In this document: piece after piece, positions 1 through 6,225 of the stretch
How positions within the stretch are numbered: position 1 is the stretch's first letter
Layout: each line of letters begins with the position of its first letter
Source of the DNA: JBDNFP01 sp041689775
GTDB taxonomy: Bacteria > Bacteroidota > Bacteroidia > Cytophagales > Spirosomataceae
Length of the DNA: 7,643 bases
Direction of reading: 5' to 3'
Assembly (NCBI GenBank): GCA_041689775.1
Contig: JBDNFP010000501.1
Coordinates: 1-7,643, forward strand
Program-made: the position numbers and the translations under genes
The notes under the pieces: generated by a model
What the model was told of the DNA's origin: nothing
What the model saw: only the letters and a program-made list of their open reading frames with translations
Databases searched by the model: none

Positions 1-111
1 AATCGGCGGTGCAAGTGCTTCAGAATTGTCAAGGAAACTTACAGGAACCATCTCAGGCATATTGAGGAAGTTTGGATTATTGTCTGCGGACTTGTCAACA
101 TAAATCTTTGA
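1..111 (+). CDS. Transposase C-terminus (partial, IS5-like DDE family)
   Basis: The last 36 codons of a gene that enters from the left of the window and ends at a TGA at 109-111. The residues include the stretch FRIVKETYRN, followed by IIVCGLVNINL at the end. This spacing of an R-I-V-K-x-x-x-R block and a hydrophobic C-G-L-x-N block is how many IS5-type DDE transposases finish, after their last catalytic Glu, which would lie outside the window. The stop lies about 30 bases from the point where the neighbouring DUF1016 gene breaks off, as expected for a transposase close to its element's end. The opposite strand is also open across 1-138, so the strand choice rests on the motif match alone. 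Family assignment from so short a tail is tentative. Confidence 0.6.
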   Translation, partial: NRRCKCFRIVKETYRNHLRHIEEVWIIVCGLVNINL

Positions 112-139
112 ATATTGATATTTATTTAAGAAAGTGATC
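1..139 (+). mobile_element. Right end of an insertion sequence inserted in a DUF1016 gene
   Basis: The transposase tail ends at 111, and an AT-rich 28-base stretch follows up to the point where good DUF1016 coding begins on the other strand. On the minus strand the gene reads ...N-D-Y and then meets TAG at 141-139. If the three bases TAA at 140-142 are the target duplication, the interrupted codon would have been TAT or TAC. That restores D-Y-Y, which leads naturally into the usual I-D-L-L-F-Y-H of this family. A 2-3 bp TA-rich duplication is known for the IS1031 and IS427 groups of IS5. The left end, the other duplication copy and the terminal inverted repeats lie outside the window, so the exact boundary is inferred. 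Confidence 0.5.
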
Positions 140-819
140 TAATAGTCATTGCCAGCCACTTCCAGATGGTACTGCTGGCCAAGAAAAGCAAAACCCTTAC
201 CCAGTTCCAGCAAAAATTTCATCACGTGTGATACCAGTTGATTTTCGATATCCCGCTCCTTGTAGGGCGCGGACATGGCCATGAAGTCAAAGATGTAGGG
301 ATCTTTGAGGGTTTGCTCAGCCAGCTCGGATTGGGGCGTAGGAAGCGTATGTTTGAAATTTGTGATCGCTTTGCTCTGCCGTTCGTAGAGTCGGGATTTG
401 ATTTGCAAAGCCAGTACATCGCGGCTCCAATTGTTTTCCAGCATATGCTGGAGATAGAAATTCGCCTCTTTGGTATCGCTGGATTTACTGAAAATCAATA
501 TATTATGTCCCCAGGGAATTTGGGCAACAGGCTGTTGCAGAATTGAGGGCGAGTAAAAATCATAAAATTGACGGCATAGAGCAAGGTTTCGATAAGAAAG
601 TCCTTTCATCTCCGGAAACTCAGATTTCAGGTCTTTTGATAAGATGTCGAGAAACTGGCTTCTATACCCCGTATGTCTTTCCTCGATCATTTTCCCCAGT
701 TCCCAATAGAATTCAATCAGAGCAGAGTTGACGGCTATGGCAGCTTTCAGTTGAACGGAGCGGATTTTGGCTTTTAGTTCAATCAGCCAGGTTTTGTATT
801 CGGGGTCGGAAAGGTTCAT
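139..819 (-). pseudogene. DUF1016/YhcG-type nuclease gene, truncated before its nuclease domain
   Basis: 226 codons from ATG at 819-817 to TAG at 141-139. The product matches the N-terminal DUF1016 domain of YhcG-like proteins: an early helical part (IEFYWELGKMIEE), then SYRNLALCRQFYDFY and the strongly typical IPWGHNILI at about residues 101-109, then the linker DPYIFDFMAM and the family's end-of-linker block FLLELGKGFAFLGQQYHLEV. In full-length proteins (about 340-370 residues) a PDDEXK-type nuclease fold follows, with its I-D-L-L-F-Y-H and E-x-K motifs. Here the frame stops at the first residues of that domain, so all catalytic residues are missing. The break coincides with the IS end on the left. 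YhcG-like proteins are thought to act on DNA and are often found near restriction systems; no such partner is seen here. No strong ribosome binding site precedes the start. Confidence 0.85.
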
Positions 820-974
820 GAGGATCAGCTAGGTAGGGATAAGGTAAACAGGAAAACCGTAACCCAGGCTTCATCCGATGATCTTAATCCTGCACAAACC
901 CCAAATCAACGACAAAAGCCAATTTCACAAAACAGGAACCCAAGGTTGGGCGTTATAACTAATAAACACCCAAC
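820..974. promoter_or_regulatory. Divergent intergenic region before the DUF1016 and CIA30 genes
   Basis: This 155-base gap must hold the promoters of both divergent genes. I found no convincing Bacteroidota promoter (TTG, then TAnnTTTG about 18 bases later) on either strand. Just before the CIA30 start lies a small inverted repeat, GTTGGG at 945-950 and CCCAAC at 969-974, whose right arm touches the ATG. The left arm also pairs at short range with CCCAA at 939-943. A stem there could hide the start codon, but six base pairs are weak evidence. Confidence 0.3.
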
Positions 975-1505
975 ATGAGATACCTATTGGCCACTATTCT
1001 ATTGATAACGACGATGAACACACTTACCATTTTTGATTTTAGCAAAAACTCCAACATCCGGGACTGGAAAATTGTGGATGATGTCGTGATGGGTGGAAGA
1101 TCTTCCGGGAGCTTTTCTCTTAGTCCGGAGGGTTACGGTGTATTTGCAGGCCGGGTATCGTTGGAAAACAACGGTGGCTTTTCGTCGGTACGCTACGGGT
1201 TTGAAAAAATAAAAGTTAAGGAATACAGCAAGATCACGGTCAAGCTCAAAGGCGATGGAAAGGCGTATCAGTTACGGGTAAAGGATGATTCGGGTACCTA
1301 TTATTCCTACATCGCCGAATTCGCTACTTCGGGCGAATGGCAGGAGATCGAAATTCCACTGGTAGACATGTACCCTTCGTTCCGAGGCAGAAAGCTGGAT
1401 CTGCCTAATTTCTCGCGTAGTACCATCGAAGAAATCGTCTTTTTGATCGGGAATAAAAAGCCTCAGGAATTTAAGCTAGTGATCGATACCATAGCGTTGA
1501 AATGA
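975..1505 (+). CDS. CIA30-family protein
   Basis: A 176-residue protein, intact from ATG to TGA. It matches the complex I intermediate-associated protein 30 (CIA30) family, a jelly-roll fold related to galactose-binding domains. Visible marks are the early F-D-F, the family signature IVDDVVMGGRSSG at about residues 33-45, the strand GGFSSVRYGF, the block LKGDGKAYQLRVKD, and a C-terminal FKLVIDTIAL strand. The length fits bacterial members, which are mostly a single domain. In eukaryotes the family helps assemble respiratory complex I, but bacterial members have no settled role and often stand alone, as here. The first 13 residues are hydrophobic and could be a signal peptide. A second ATG at codon 14 (1014-1016) would give a cytosolic form starting just before the domain, so the true start is open. 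The last codons carry one copy of a 15-bp direct repeat. Confidence 0.85.
   Translation: MRYLLATILLITTMNTLTIFDFSKNSNIRDWKIVDDVVMGGRSSGSFSLSPEGYGVFAGRVSLENNGGFSSVRYGFEKIKVKEYSKITVKLKGDGKAYQLRVKDDSGTYYSYIAEFATSGEWQEIEIPLVDMYPSFRGRKLDLPNFSRSTIEEIVFLIGNKKPQEFKLVIDTIALK
1470..1484 (+). repeat. 15-bp direct repeat, copy 1 (inside CIA30 gene end)
   Basis: TTTAAGCTAGTGATC occurs here as codons for F-K-L-V-I near the CIA30 C-terminus and again, identically, at 1693-1707. The two copies bracket the gene end and a non-coding stretch with three hairpins. By rough count, a chance 15-base match somewhere in a window this size is a few-percent event. Confidence 0.7.
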
Positions 1506-1542
1506 GTGAGGAGTAGTGCTTTCTACGCCAAGCTACTCGCTA

Positions 1543-1563
1543 ACCCTGATTTGCAATCAGGGT
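1543..1563 (+). repeat. TTTGYAA hairpin 1
   Basis: ACCCTGA (1543-1549), TTTGCAA (1550-1556), TCAGGGT (1557-1563). The outer arms are perfect complements over seven bases, and the TT and AA of the apex extend the stem to nine, leaving TGC as the loop. No T-run follows, so a simple terminator for the CIA30 gene is unlikely. It shares its apex with the hairpins at 1573-1589 and 1662-1680. Confidence 0.75.
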
Positions 1564-1572
1564 GAATCCCCC

Positions 1573-1589
1573 TCGCGTTTGTAACGCGA
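1573..1589 (+). repeat. TTTGYAA hairpin 2
   Basis: TCGCG (1573-1577), TTTGTAA (1578-1584), CGCGA (1585-1589). The apex is the same as in hairpin 1 with T in place of C, but the stem is entirely different and again perfectly complementary. Same orientation as hairpin 1, only nine bases downstream of it. Confidence 0.75.
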
Positions 1590-1661
1590 TCCCTAATCAT
1601 AGAAAAGCCAATAATAGCCCGCGTCACAGAGGCGAAGTAATAGCATCCCAGCGGGGAATCG

Positions 1662-1680
1662 TCCCGATTACAAACCGGGA
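1662..1680 (-). repeat. TTTGYAA hairpin 3 (inverted orientation)
   Basis: Read on the minus strand this is TCCCG, GTTTGTAAT, CGGGA, so the TTTGTAA apex (1668-1674) points opposite to the other two hairpins. The stem is five base pairs with a third, unrelated sequence. An outer pair CATCCC (1644-1649) and GGGATG (1677-1682) offers an alternative, larger fold. Confidence 0.65.
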
Positions 1681-1692
1681 TGAGCCGCCAAG

Positions 1693-1707
1693 TTTAAGCT
1701 AGTGATC
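1693..1707 (+). repeat. 15-bp direct repeat, copy 2
   Basis: TTTAAGCTAGTGATC, identical to 1470-1484. This copy is outside any gene, 10 bases before the stop codon of the decayed minus-strand gene. The bases on each side differ from those of copy 1, so the shared block ends sharply. Confidence 0.7.
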
Positions 1708-1717
1708 AAGCACCCCC

Positions 1718-2447
1718 TCACCGAAATACCGGACTCGTGGAGTATAGCTGCTCAAAATTAGCCGAAACATTATTTTTGATGTTGGTGATATTCATTTCGG
1801 TTCCCAGGCGGAGTGGAAAGCCGCGCACAAAATGATCGACGGCGGGTCCCATCCCTTGCTGAAAAGAAACCGGCAGGGTGAATATTAGGTCGGATAGGTG
1901 CAGCGGAATTTCGTAGGTAGACCATCAATCGTGGCCATCGACCACAAAGTGTTTCGATTCAAACCCTTCTACTTTACCCGTTTCTTTCTTGCACTTTTTA
2001 TCAAACTCGCGCTTGGCTTTACGCCTCGATTTGCTGGAATTAGCCCCATAAAATTGCGTCTCGGTCATCGCCGGAATAGTGGAGGCGTCCTGCATCATTT
2101 GCCGCATTGCGGGGAAATCCTGGTTTTGCGTTTTGTCCCATGTAGCGATTTTTTGATTCAGTTCCCGCTGCATTTGGGCCCGCTCCGCTGGGCGGGGTCA
2201 GTTTCAGTGGCAATAGCCCGGCGATCGTCCTCCATGCTTTGTCTTACTTCTTCATTGGCCCCTGATATAGCTTCTTCGAACTTTGCAGGGAACTAAACAC
2301 CTTACCGGGGCTGTCGTCCGTTTGGGGCACCATCACCATTCTATCTTCTTTAAAATAATAATGAATCGCTGATGTCTCGCCATCCGCGCTGATCACCATG
2401 TCAAAAGTCCAGTCACCACAGCAGACGGGCGGATCTTCACGGACCCC
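1718..2447 (-). pseudogene. C-terminal DUF4412-like domain fused to the M4 peptidase
   Basis: After the end of the M4 fold, a one-base shift in a G run joins YAWYAVG directly to V-R-E-D-P-P-V-C-C-G-D-W-T-F-D-M-V-I, with no stop between the two in the repaired frame. Next come IHYYFKEDRMVMVPQTDD, an acidic helix (EEAISGANEEVRQSMEDDRR), KIATWDKTQNQDFPAMRQMM, FYGANSSKSRRKAKREFDKKC, and after the in-frame TGA the block W-S-T-Y-E-I-P-L-H-L-S-D-L-I-F-T-L-P. The end is NNVSANFEQLYSTSPVFR. The short YYFK-D-R-M-V-M-x-P pattern and the late PLHLSDLIF/EMNIT part resemble DUF4412 proteins of Bacteroidota, which are exported and of unknown function. I rate that match as moderate. It could instead be a domain specific to these peptidases. 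Confidence 0.5.
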
Positions 2448-3764
2448 ACCGCATACCAGGCGTACTCCACGGCGCGAGCTTTTTTGGTACATTTTCCAAA
2501 CAAATTTTTGGCTACCTCAGCGCTCAAATTCGAAAAATGCTCAAATTCGGATGCCGGATTCAGCAGCGGAATGGTCTGAAAAATCAATTGGGCAGCCTCC
2601 TCGGTGGTCACCTGCTCCCCTGCTTTCAGGGAATATTTATCGTCAAAGTCGTCGGTACCCATACCCCCGTTACAAATCAGATAAAACCAGCGGACAATTA
2701 CCCCGGAGTTTACGTGAATGCCACAGTAGTCGTTTTCCCGGTTGCAAACCGAGGCAGATTCGATCCAGAACTTTCCAAAGGTATCAGGTTGGGTTCGGGT
2801 GCTGCTGGTTTTAGGGGTTGCCAGGTTGCGAATACCGGTACCCGTAAATACTTTTTTGGCCATTAGCCAAGGGTCAGAGCCCATCCGGTCCACGGCCGCA
2901 GCCATGACGTCGGCCAATGCTTCATTGAGCGCTCCGGGCTGTCCGTAACGATTTAGCCCGCCCATACTATTTTCTACTACCCCGTGCGTAAAGGGCAGAC
3001 ACATCCAAGGAGACAAAGTGTTTGTCGCTCCCAAGAGCGCCCTTGATCCAACCGGCGCGTCCGCCATCTCATCCACTTTGGCTGGACTAATTCGGCCCCA
3101 ACGGAATCTACTATCGACCGGGAGAAAAGCCGCACCGGGGTAGTCCGGCACGTACATCACATTGATATCACTGGCAAGGTTATCTACCCCAATCCAATTT
3201 AAGCCGCGACAGGTAGTAGTTCGCCGTTTGCCGATAGGCCCAATGAGCGGCTTGCTGGGGTCCGCCAGAAAATAGGCAGTATCTTTTTTTAACGTAGTAA
3301 TAGTTTTGGCTTCATAAAACAGGGTATTGGTCCGGACGGATACCCCAACGCCAGGTTCCGTTACAATGGGCCAAGTGGGCAGGCATTCTAATGTCGTTTG
3401 TTCCCGCCGTAGTACCTCCCCCGTCTGGGCATTCAGGTATATTTTCTCATCCGTCTGGACTACACCGAATCGGTAGCAAAGCCAAAACTCGCGGGTGGGG
3501 TTATCGTTGGTCAGGGTTATCCAAGCCAATTCCAGGTCACGGCAGGCGGCAACCGGAATCGGAACCACAAAGTCATCAATGGCCTTGGGAGTTAACCGTA
3601 ATGCCTGACCGGGATACAGATTTTTTACCTTTTGGAAAGCTTCATCGCTGGTCAGGCTTTTTTCGTTTTTTTAGAAAAAGGTGCGTAGGCCATTCCAGTA
3701 GCAAAAGCACCCGACAAGGGTTTGGGCGTAAAGGTAAACCGGCTACCTTCGACAGGAAAGGCCT
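2393..3764 (-). pseudogene. M4 (thermolysin-like) metallopeptidase part, HEXXH lost
   Basis: The propeptide reads through two frames and ends in a typical strand IYLNAQTGEVLRRE. The peptidase domain follows with SVRTNTLFYEAKTITT and DTAYFLADPSKPLIGPI. The catalytic part is clear: GALNEALADV (near 2909-2936) carries the third zinc ligand Glu, and GIHVNSG (near 2700-2722) carries the His that stabilises the transition state. The domain closes with EYAWYAVG. The HEXXH motif is missing. The frame before it reads HFVSLDVSA and the frame after it reads F-T-H-G-V-V-E-N-S-M-G, and inserting five bases (as in CAT GAA) between 2993 and 2992 would restore S-A-H-E-F-T-H-G. M4 enzymes are exported zinc endopeptidases made as inactive precursors. 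This copy cannot be active as it stands. A GTG at 3568 is an internal codon, not a start. Confidence 0.8.
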
Positions 3765-4282
3765 TTATCTTTGTGTAGGCTATCCGTAAAGCGTAAGTTC
3801 ACCCCATAGCGTTGGGACATCCACTCTTGGAATTTAGGGGTGGTCATGGCCGACTCTTCGTAGAACTGCACGAACAGTGGTACTTCCGAAACCGGGTTCG
3901 GTTGAAGATCATAGGCAACCTCCTGTTCAGTAGAACCTGCATGTTCAAGCGGATTGTTCCGCTCCTCACCGGGCTTGGGTTTATCAGAAGCGGGCTCAGC
4001 TTTGGGTAAACCACCAAACTCTTTGCGGATTTCTTCTTTGGCTTTTTCAATTTCTCGGATCAACTCAGGTGTGGCTAGTCCCTGTTTTTTGAGGTTATTC
4101 AATTGCTGATCCAATTGTTTAATCAACGCCTCAGGATCCACGGCTAGCTGAAAATCCTGCATCGCCTTCTCCTGCTCCGTAGTGTTCGGTTGAGACGGTG
4201 GTTTGCGGTTCACTTTAACCTGAGTAAACGATACCTGCGTAACTAAAAGTAGGAGGCCATAGATTAAGAATGTGCTAATCAT
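3743..4282 (-). pseudogene. N-terminal part: signal peptide and charged spacer of the M4 protein
   Basis: The first open segment encodes 179 residues. Residues 1-20 form a signal peptide (short hydrophobic run LLLLVTQVSFTQ) for Sec export. A Pro- and Gln-rich start follows, then a strongly charged helical stretch at about residues 55-95 (IKQLDQQLNNLKKQ, then LIREIEKAKEEIRKEF) that may form a coiled coil, then a Pro/Glu/Lys-rich linker. From about residue 135 the sequence (VPLFVQFYEES, FQEWMSQRYGVNLRF) begins the propeptide. The frame breaks near 3765. Removing one A there joins D-S-L-H-K-D to K-A-F-P-V-E-G-S-R-F-T-F, so the last residues before the stop at 3743 are out of frame and not part of the original protein. 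Such a long spacer before the propeptide is unusual for this family. Confidence 0.7.
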
Positions 4283-4659
4283 GATTGATGAAAAAAAGAT
4301 TTATTTTGATCACTAATTTATCGTGCCAATAAAAGCAAACGTGCTTTTATTGGCACGATAAATTTAGCATCTTCTCTACTGGTATGGAGGGTCTATCTAG
4401 TGAAAAACCATTGATTACGAGTAACTTGTCCTCTTTTTCCTTTTCAATACAACAACCCAAAAATACATAGCGGCACTTTCTGCCCGTAGCTAATCTCGAT
4501 ATCATCGGTTGTTCCGTGCTTATGCAGCAGGATCGCTAAAACTGTTTTCCGTAAAAAATAATTTACTAAAAAGGCTTCCTTTTAATCAAGTCATTACCTA
4601 AAATCGGGATACCCTCCCTATTTCTTCGTCCCTATTCCTAACAACAGAAACTTTACAAC
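4283..4659. promoter_or_regulatory. Divergent intergenic region between the peptidase and glycosidase genes
   Basis: 377 bases between two divergent starts, holding the promoters of both. The only strong structure is the 23-bp inverted repeat at 4315-4364. The rest is AT-rich with pyrimidine-rich patches (around 4431-4445 and 4606-4645). I found no match to TAnnTTTG with a suitably spaced TTG and no obvious operator or sugar-regulator site. There is no Shine-Dalgarno sequence before the start at 4660; the sequence there is an A/C-rich leader, which is normal for this phylum. Confidence 0.45.
4315..4364. repeat. Perfect 23-bp inverted repeat with a 4-nt loop
   Basis: The left arm (4315-4337) begins AATTTATCGTGCC and ends AAAAGCA. 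The right arm (4342-4364) is its exact reverse complement, and the loop is AACG (4338-4341). The stem has an AT-rich base, a GC-richer middle (CGTGCC) and a T4/A4 run near the tip. It lies 32 bases before the start of the decayed peptidase gene and about 300 bases before the glycosidase gene. In RNA it would be a very stable hairpin in the leader of the leftward transcript if that starts upstream of 4364. A T-run does not follow directly on either strand, so it is not a standard intrinsic terminator. Confidence 0.85.
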
Positions 4660-6225
4660 ATGAAAAATCTCAGAAGCCTCCTTTTTTCCTTTCTCCTCAC
4701 GGTACTCTATTTCTCCACGCAGGCCCAAACCTCCCCTCAGGACATTCAGTTTGTGCGCCAAGGCGTGCGGAGGTTAATCTTTGACGCAACGCAGTCCATT
4801 CCGTTAACCGCTTTAAAACCAGCCGAAATTGTTGGCATGTCGGCCATGTATCCCGTTGAGCATGCGCTGGAAAAACAGGCTACCATTCGGGCTGAAAACA
4901 ACATACTAACAATTCAATCCGAGCAGGAAACCCGGACGAGCATTTGGTTTGGTGGATTTAATCCTTTTGCTACCTATACCCTCGATCTAGCAGGATGTAC
5001 CGGACAGGGCGAAGTAGGTTTTGAGTTTTCGGATGCTAAAAAGACGAATCAGTTTTTCGTGGTCGTCGGTTTTGCCGACGGATTTCTAACCAAAGCGCGA
5101 CTGCGGGTACTTCATAATGCAGTCGTGGTAGCCGATGAATCAATCGCCACCAATTTAACCGGGAAAGAAAGAGCTGAAGGCCAATTAATTCTGCAAATGC
5201 TGGGTAGCGGACTCGTGCTGTACCAACAGAATAGCGGACTACCCCAACCCATCGGACAAAGCGATTTTAACCAATACCTCGACCTGCGCAAAAAGGAGTA
5301 CATCTATGGTTTCCAGTCGAAACTAAACATACATCTGCAAGAAGGAAGCGTTGGCATCCGTTCCGTCGAAGCAGGCCTGAGTACCGGCAACGGACTGGCC
5401 GATATCCGGGCAATTACCTATGAAAACGGTGATCCACTTTTGGATCAAGGGCGGCTTTGGTACACGATGTCCATTCGTGGACGCGCCCTACCCCACCACA
5501 TTCAGGGGGTGTTCAGCATGAATCCTACGGTTTTTGACATTAAGCTGGAAGGTATTATTGTTTTTGATCGGCAGGACGGTATCCTCCGCAATGAAATAGC
5601 CTCACACATTTTCTACGACCGCACCGCCAAGCTATGGCGGGGGCTTACGACGGGGTTCAGTGCCTACGCAAACCCCAAAACCGAGAAAAAGCAGCTGCTG
5701 GCCATCGAGAGTCAGCGCGACCCCCGCTTTGGGTTTTCTGTCATGCAGGCCGAACCCTTCGGTATGGTGGGTGATATCGAAGATCCACACGTACTATATG
5801 ATTCCACCGCCCAAAAGTGGCGGATGTTAACCTGCGAAAACCAGAATGCCGGCTATAAAGCGATTGTATTAGAATCCGATTTTTGGAACAAGGGTTATAC
5901 CCGCATCGCCGGACCCGTAAGTCAAAACTCAACGGGTACATCCATCCAAAAAATAGGTGATACGCGCTATTGCTTTTCGGGAAGTTCGGAGCGTAAAATC
6001 TTTATCTATACCTACCCCGACCTGAAACCAGCGGGCACGTTGAACATGGACCTACCACCCTGGGACGCAACGGCCGGTACCCGCGTGTGGCCCAACGTGG
6101 TGCAGCTACCCAAAGGGTACCCGTTTAGGTACGTAGCCCTGATGATGGACCGCTTCAACTACCCCGGTCTCAAAGGACCAAACTGGACCTACGGGGCTAT
6201 TTATCTGTACCATGGCTTTGAATAG
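4660..6225 (+). CDS. Exported two-domain protein with a probable beta-propeller, glycosidase-like
   Basis: 521 residues, intact. Residues 1-23 are a clean signal peptide (SLLFSFLLTVLYF, cleavage likely after T-Q-A-Q), so the protein is exported. Residues about 25-240 look like a beta-sandwich: WFGGFNPFATYTLDLAG, GEVGFEFSDAKKTNQFFVVV and the later strand YIYGFQSKLNIHLQEGSVGI. Residues about 245-521 look like a five-bladed propeller of the GH43/GH32/GH130 kind: blade starts GLADIRAITYENGDPLL (Asp248, Asp258) with LWYTMSIRG, then ASHIFYDRTAKLWRG, EDPHVLYDSTAQKWRML (Glu374, Asp375), and VWPNVVQLPKGYPFRYVALMMD. The repeated acidic-residue plus W-x-M/L/G pattern is typical of these glycosidases, but I cannot name the family or fix the catalytic residues. 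It lies 114 bases upstream of a GH78 gene on the same strand, so a role in degrading a rhamnose-containing glycan is likely by context. Confidence 0.7.
   Translation: MKNLRSLLFSFLLTVLYFSTQAQTSPQDIQFVRQGVRRLIFDATQSIPLTALKPAEIVGMSAMYPVEHALEKQATIRAENNILTIQSEQETRTSIWFGGFNPFATYTLDLAGCTGQGEVGFEFSDAKKTNQFFVVVGFADGFLTKARLRVLHNAVVVADESIATNLTGKERAEGQLILQMLGSGLVLYQQNSGLPQPIGQSDFNQYLDLRKKEYIYGFQSKLNIHLQEGSVGIRSVEAGLSTGNGLADIRAITYENGDPLLDQGRLWYTMSIRGRALPHHIQGVFSMNPTVFDIKLEGIIVFDRQDGILRNEIASHIFYDRTAKLWRGLTTGFSAYANPKTEKKQLLAIESQRDPRFGFSVMQAEPFGMVGDIEDPHVLYDSTAQKWRMLTCENQNAGYKAIVLESDFWNKGYTRIAGPVSQNSTGTSIQKIGDTRYCFSGSSERKIFIYTYPDLKPAGTLNMDLPPWDATAGTRVWPNVVQLPKGYPFRYVALMMDRFNYPGLKGPNWTYGAIYLYHGFE

Larger units (their letters stand above)
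1506..1717. other. Non-coding stretch with REP-like hairpins
   Basis: About 210 bases between the CIA30 stop and the 3' end of the decayed peptidase gene, which converges on it. No credible coding frame is seen. Its content is the three TTTGYAA hairpins and the second 15-bp repeat copy. The arrangement of two hairpins in one direction and one inverted resembles the mosaic REP elements of other bacteria. I see no transposase of the RAYT type here. Confidence 0.6.
1718..4282 (-). pseudogene. Large secreted M4 peptidase with DUF4412-like tail, decayed (whole locus)
   Basis: One gene can be followed across three reading frames from ATG at 4282-4280 to TGA at 1720-1718, about 850 codons. Lesions in gene order: an extra base in a short A run near 3765; one base lost in the A6/A7 runs at 3658-3672; at least one shift between about 3030 and 3110; an apparent 5-nt deletion between 2993 and 2992 that also restores the frame; a shift in a G4 run at 2444-2447; one base lost near 2283; one base lost near 2186; and an in-frame TGA at 1927-1925 after which coding resumes in the same frame with W-S-T-Y-E-I-P-L. 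Protein quality is high between lesions, so decay is recent, or some lesions are sequencing errors in homopolymers. The 5-nt loss and the TGA are not homopolymer errors. The domains are described under the three sub-entries. Confidence 0.8.

Noticed and set aside
1..138. Minus-strand open frame continuing in phase beyond the DUF1016 stop (reads I-T-F-L-N-K-Y and on to the window edge).
   Set aside because: It does not resemble the expected nuclease domain, while the plus-strand frame fits a transposase end. The open frame is probably the antisense of the transposase.
820..974. Sigma-ABfr-type promoters (TTG and TAnnTTTG) for the divergent genes.
   Set aside because: Only partial matches such as TTGATTTG were seen, without a suitably spaced upstream element.
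1543..1680. Hairpin cluster as a CRISPR array.
   Set aside because: The units are not direct repeats of constant length, the stems differ and one is inverted. No cas gene is present.
1898..2296. Plus-strand open frame of 132 codons.
   Set aside because: It is antisense to the C-terminal domain of the decayed peptidase; Phe/Arg/Pro-rich composition is typical of an antisense frame.
3391..3789. Plus-strand open frame of 132 codons.
   Set aside because: It is antisense to the recognisable M4 propeptide and peptidase coding and shows no family features of its own.
4315..4364. The 23-bp palindrome as a standard rho-independent terminator.
   Set aside because: No T-run follows the hairpin directly on either strand, and it lies upstream of both flanking genes.
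4447..4581. 45-codon open stretch on the minus strand in the divergent region (includes HKHGTTDDIEISYGQKVP).
   Set aside because: It looks faintly protein-like but has no good start codon, no recognisable family and too short a length to separate from chance.
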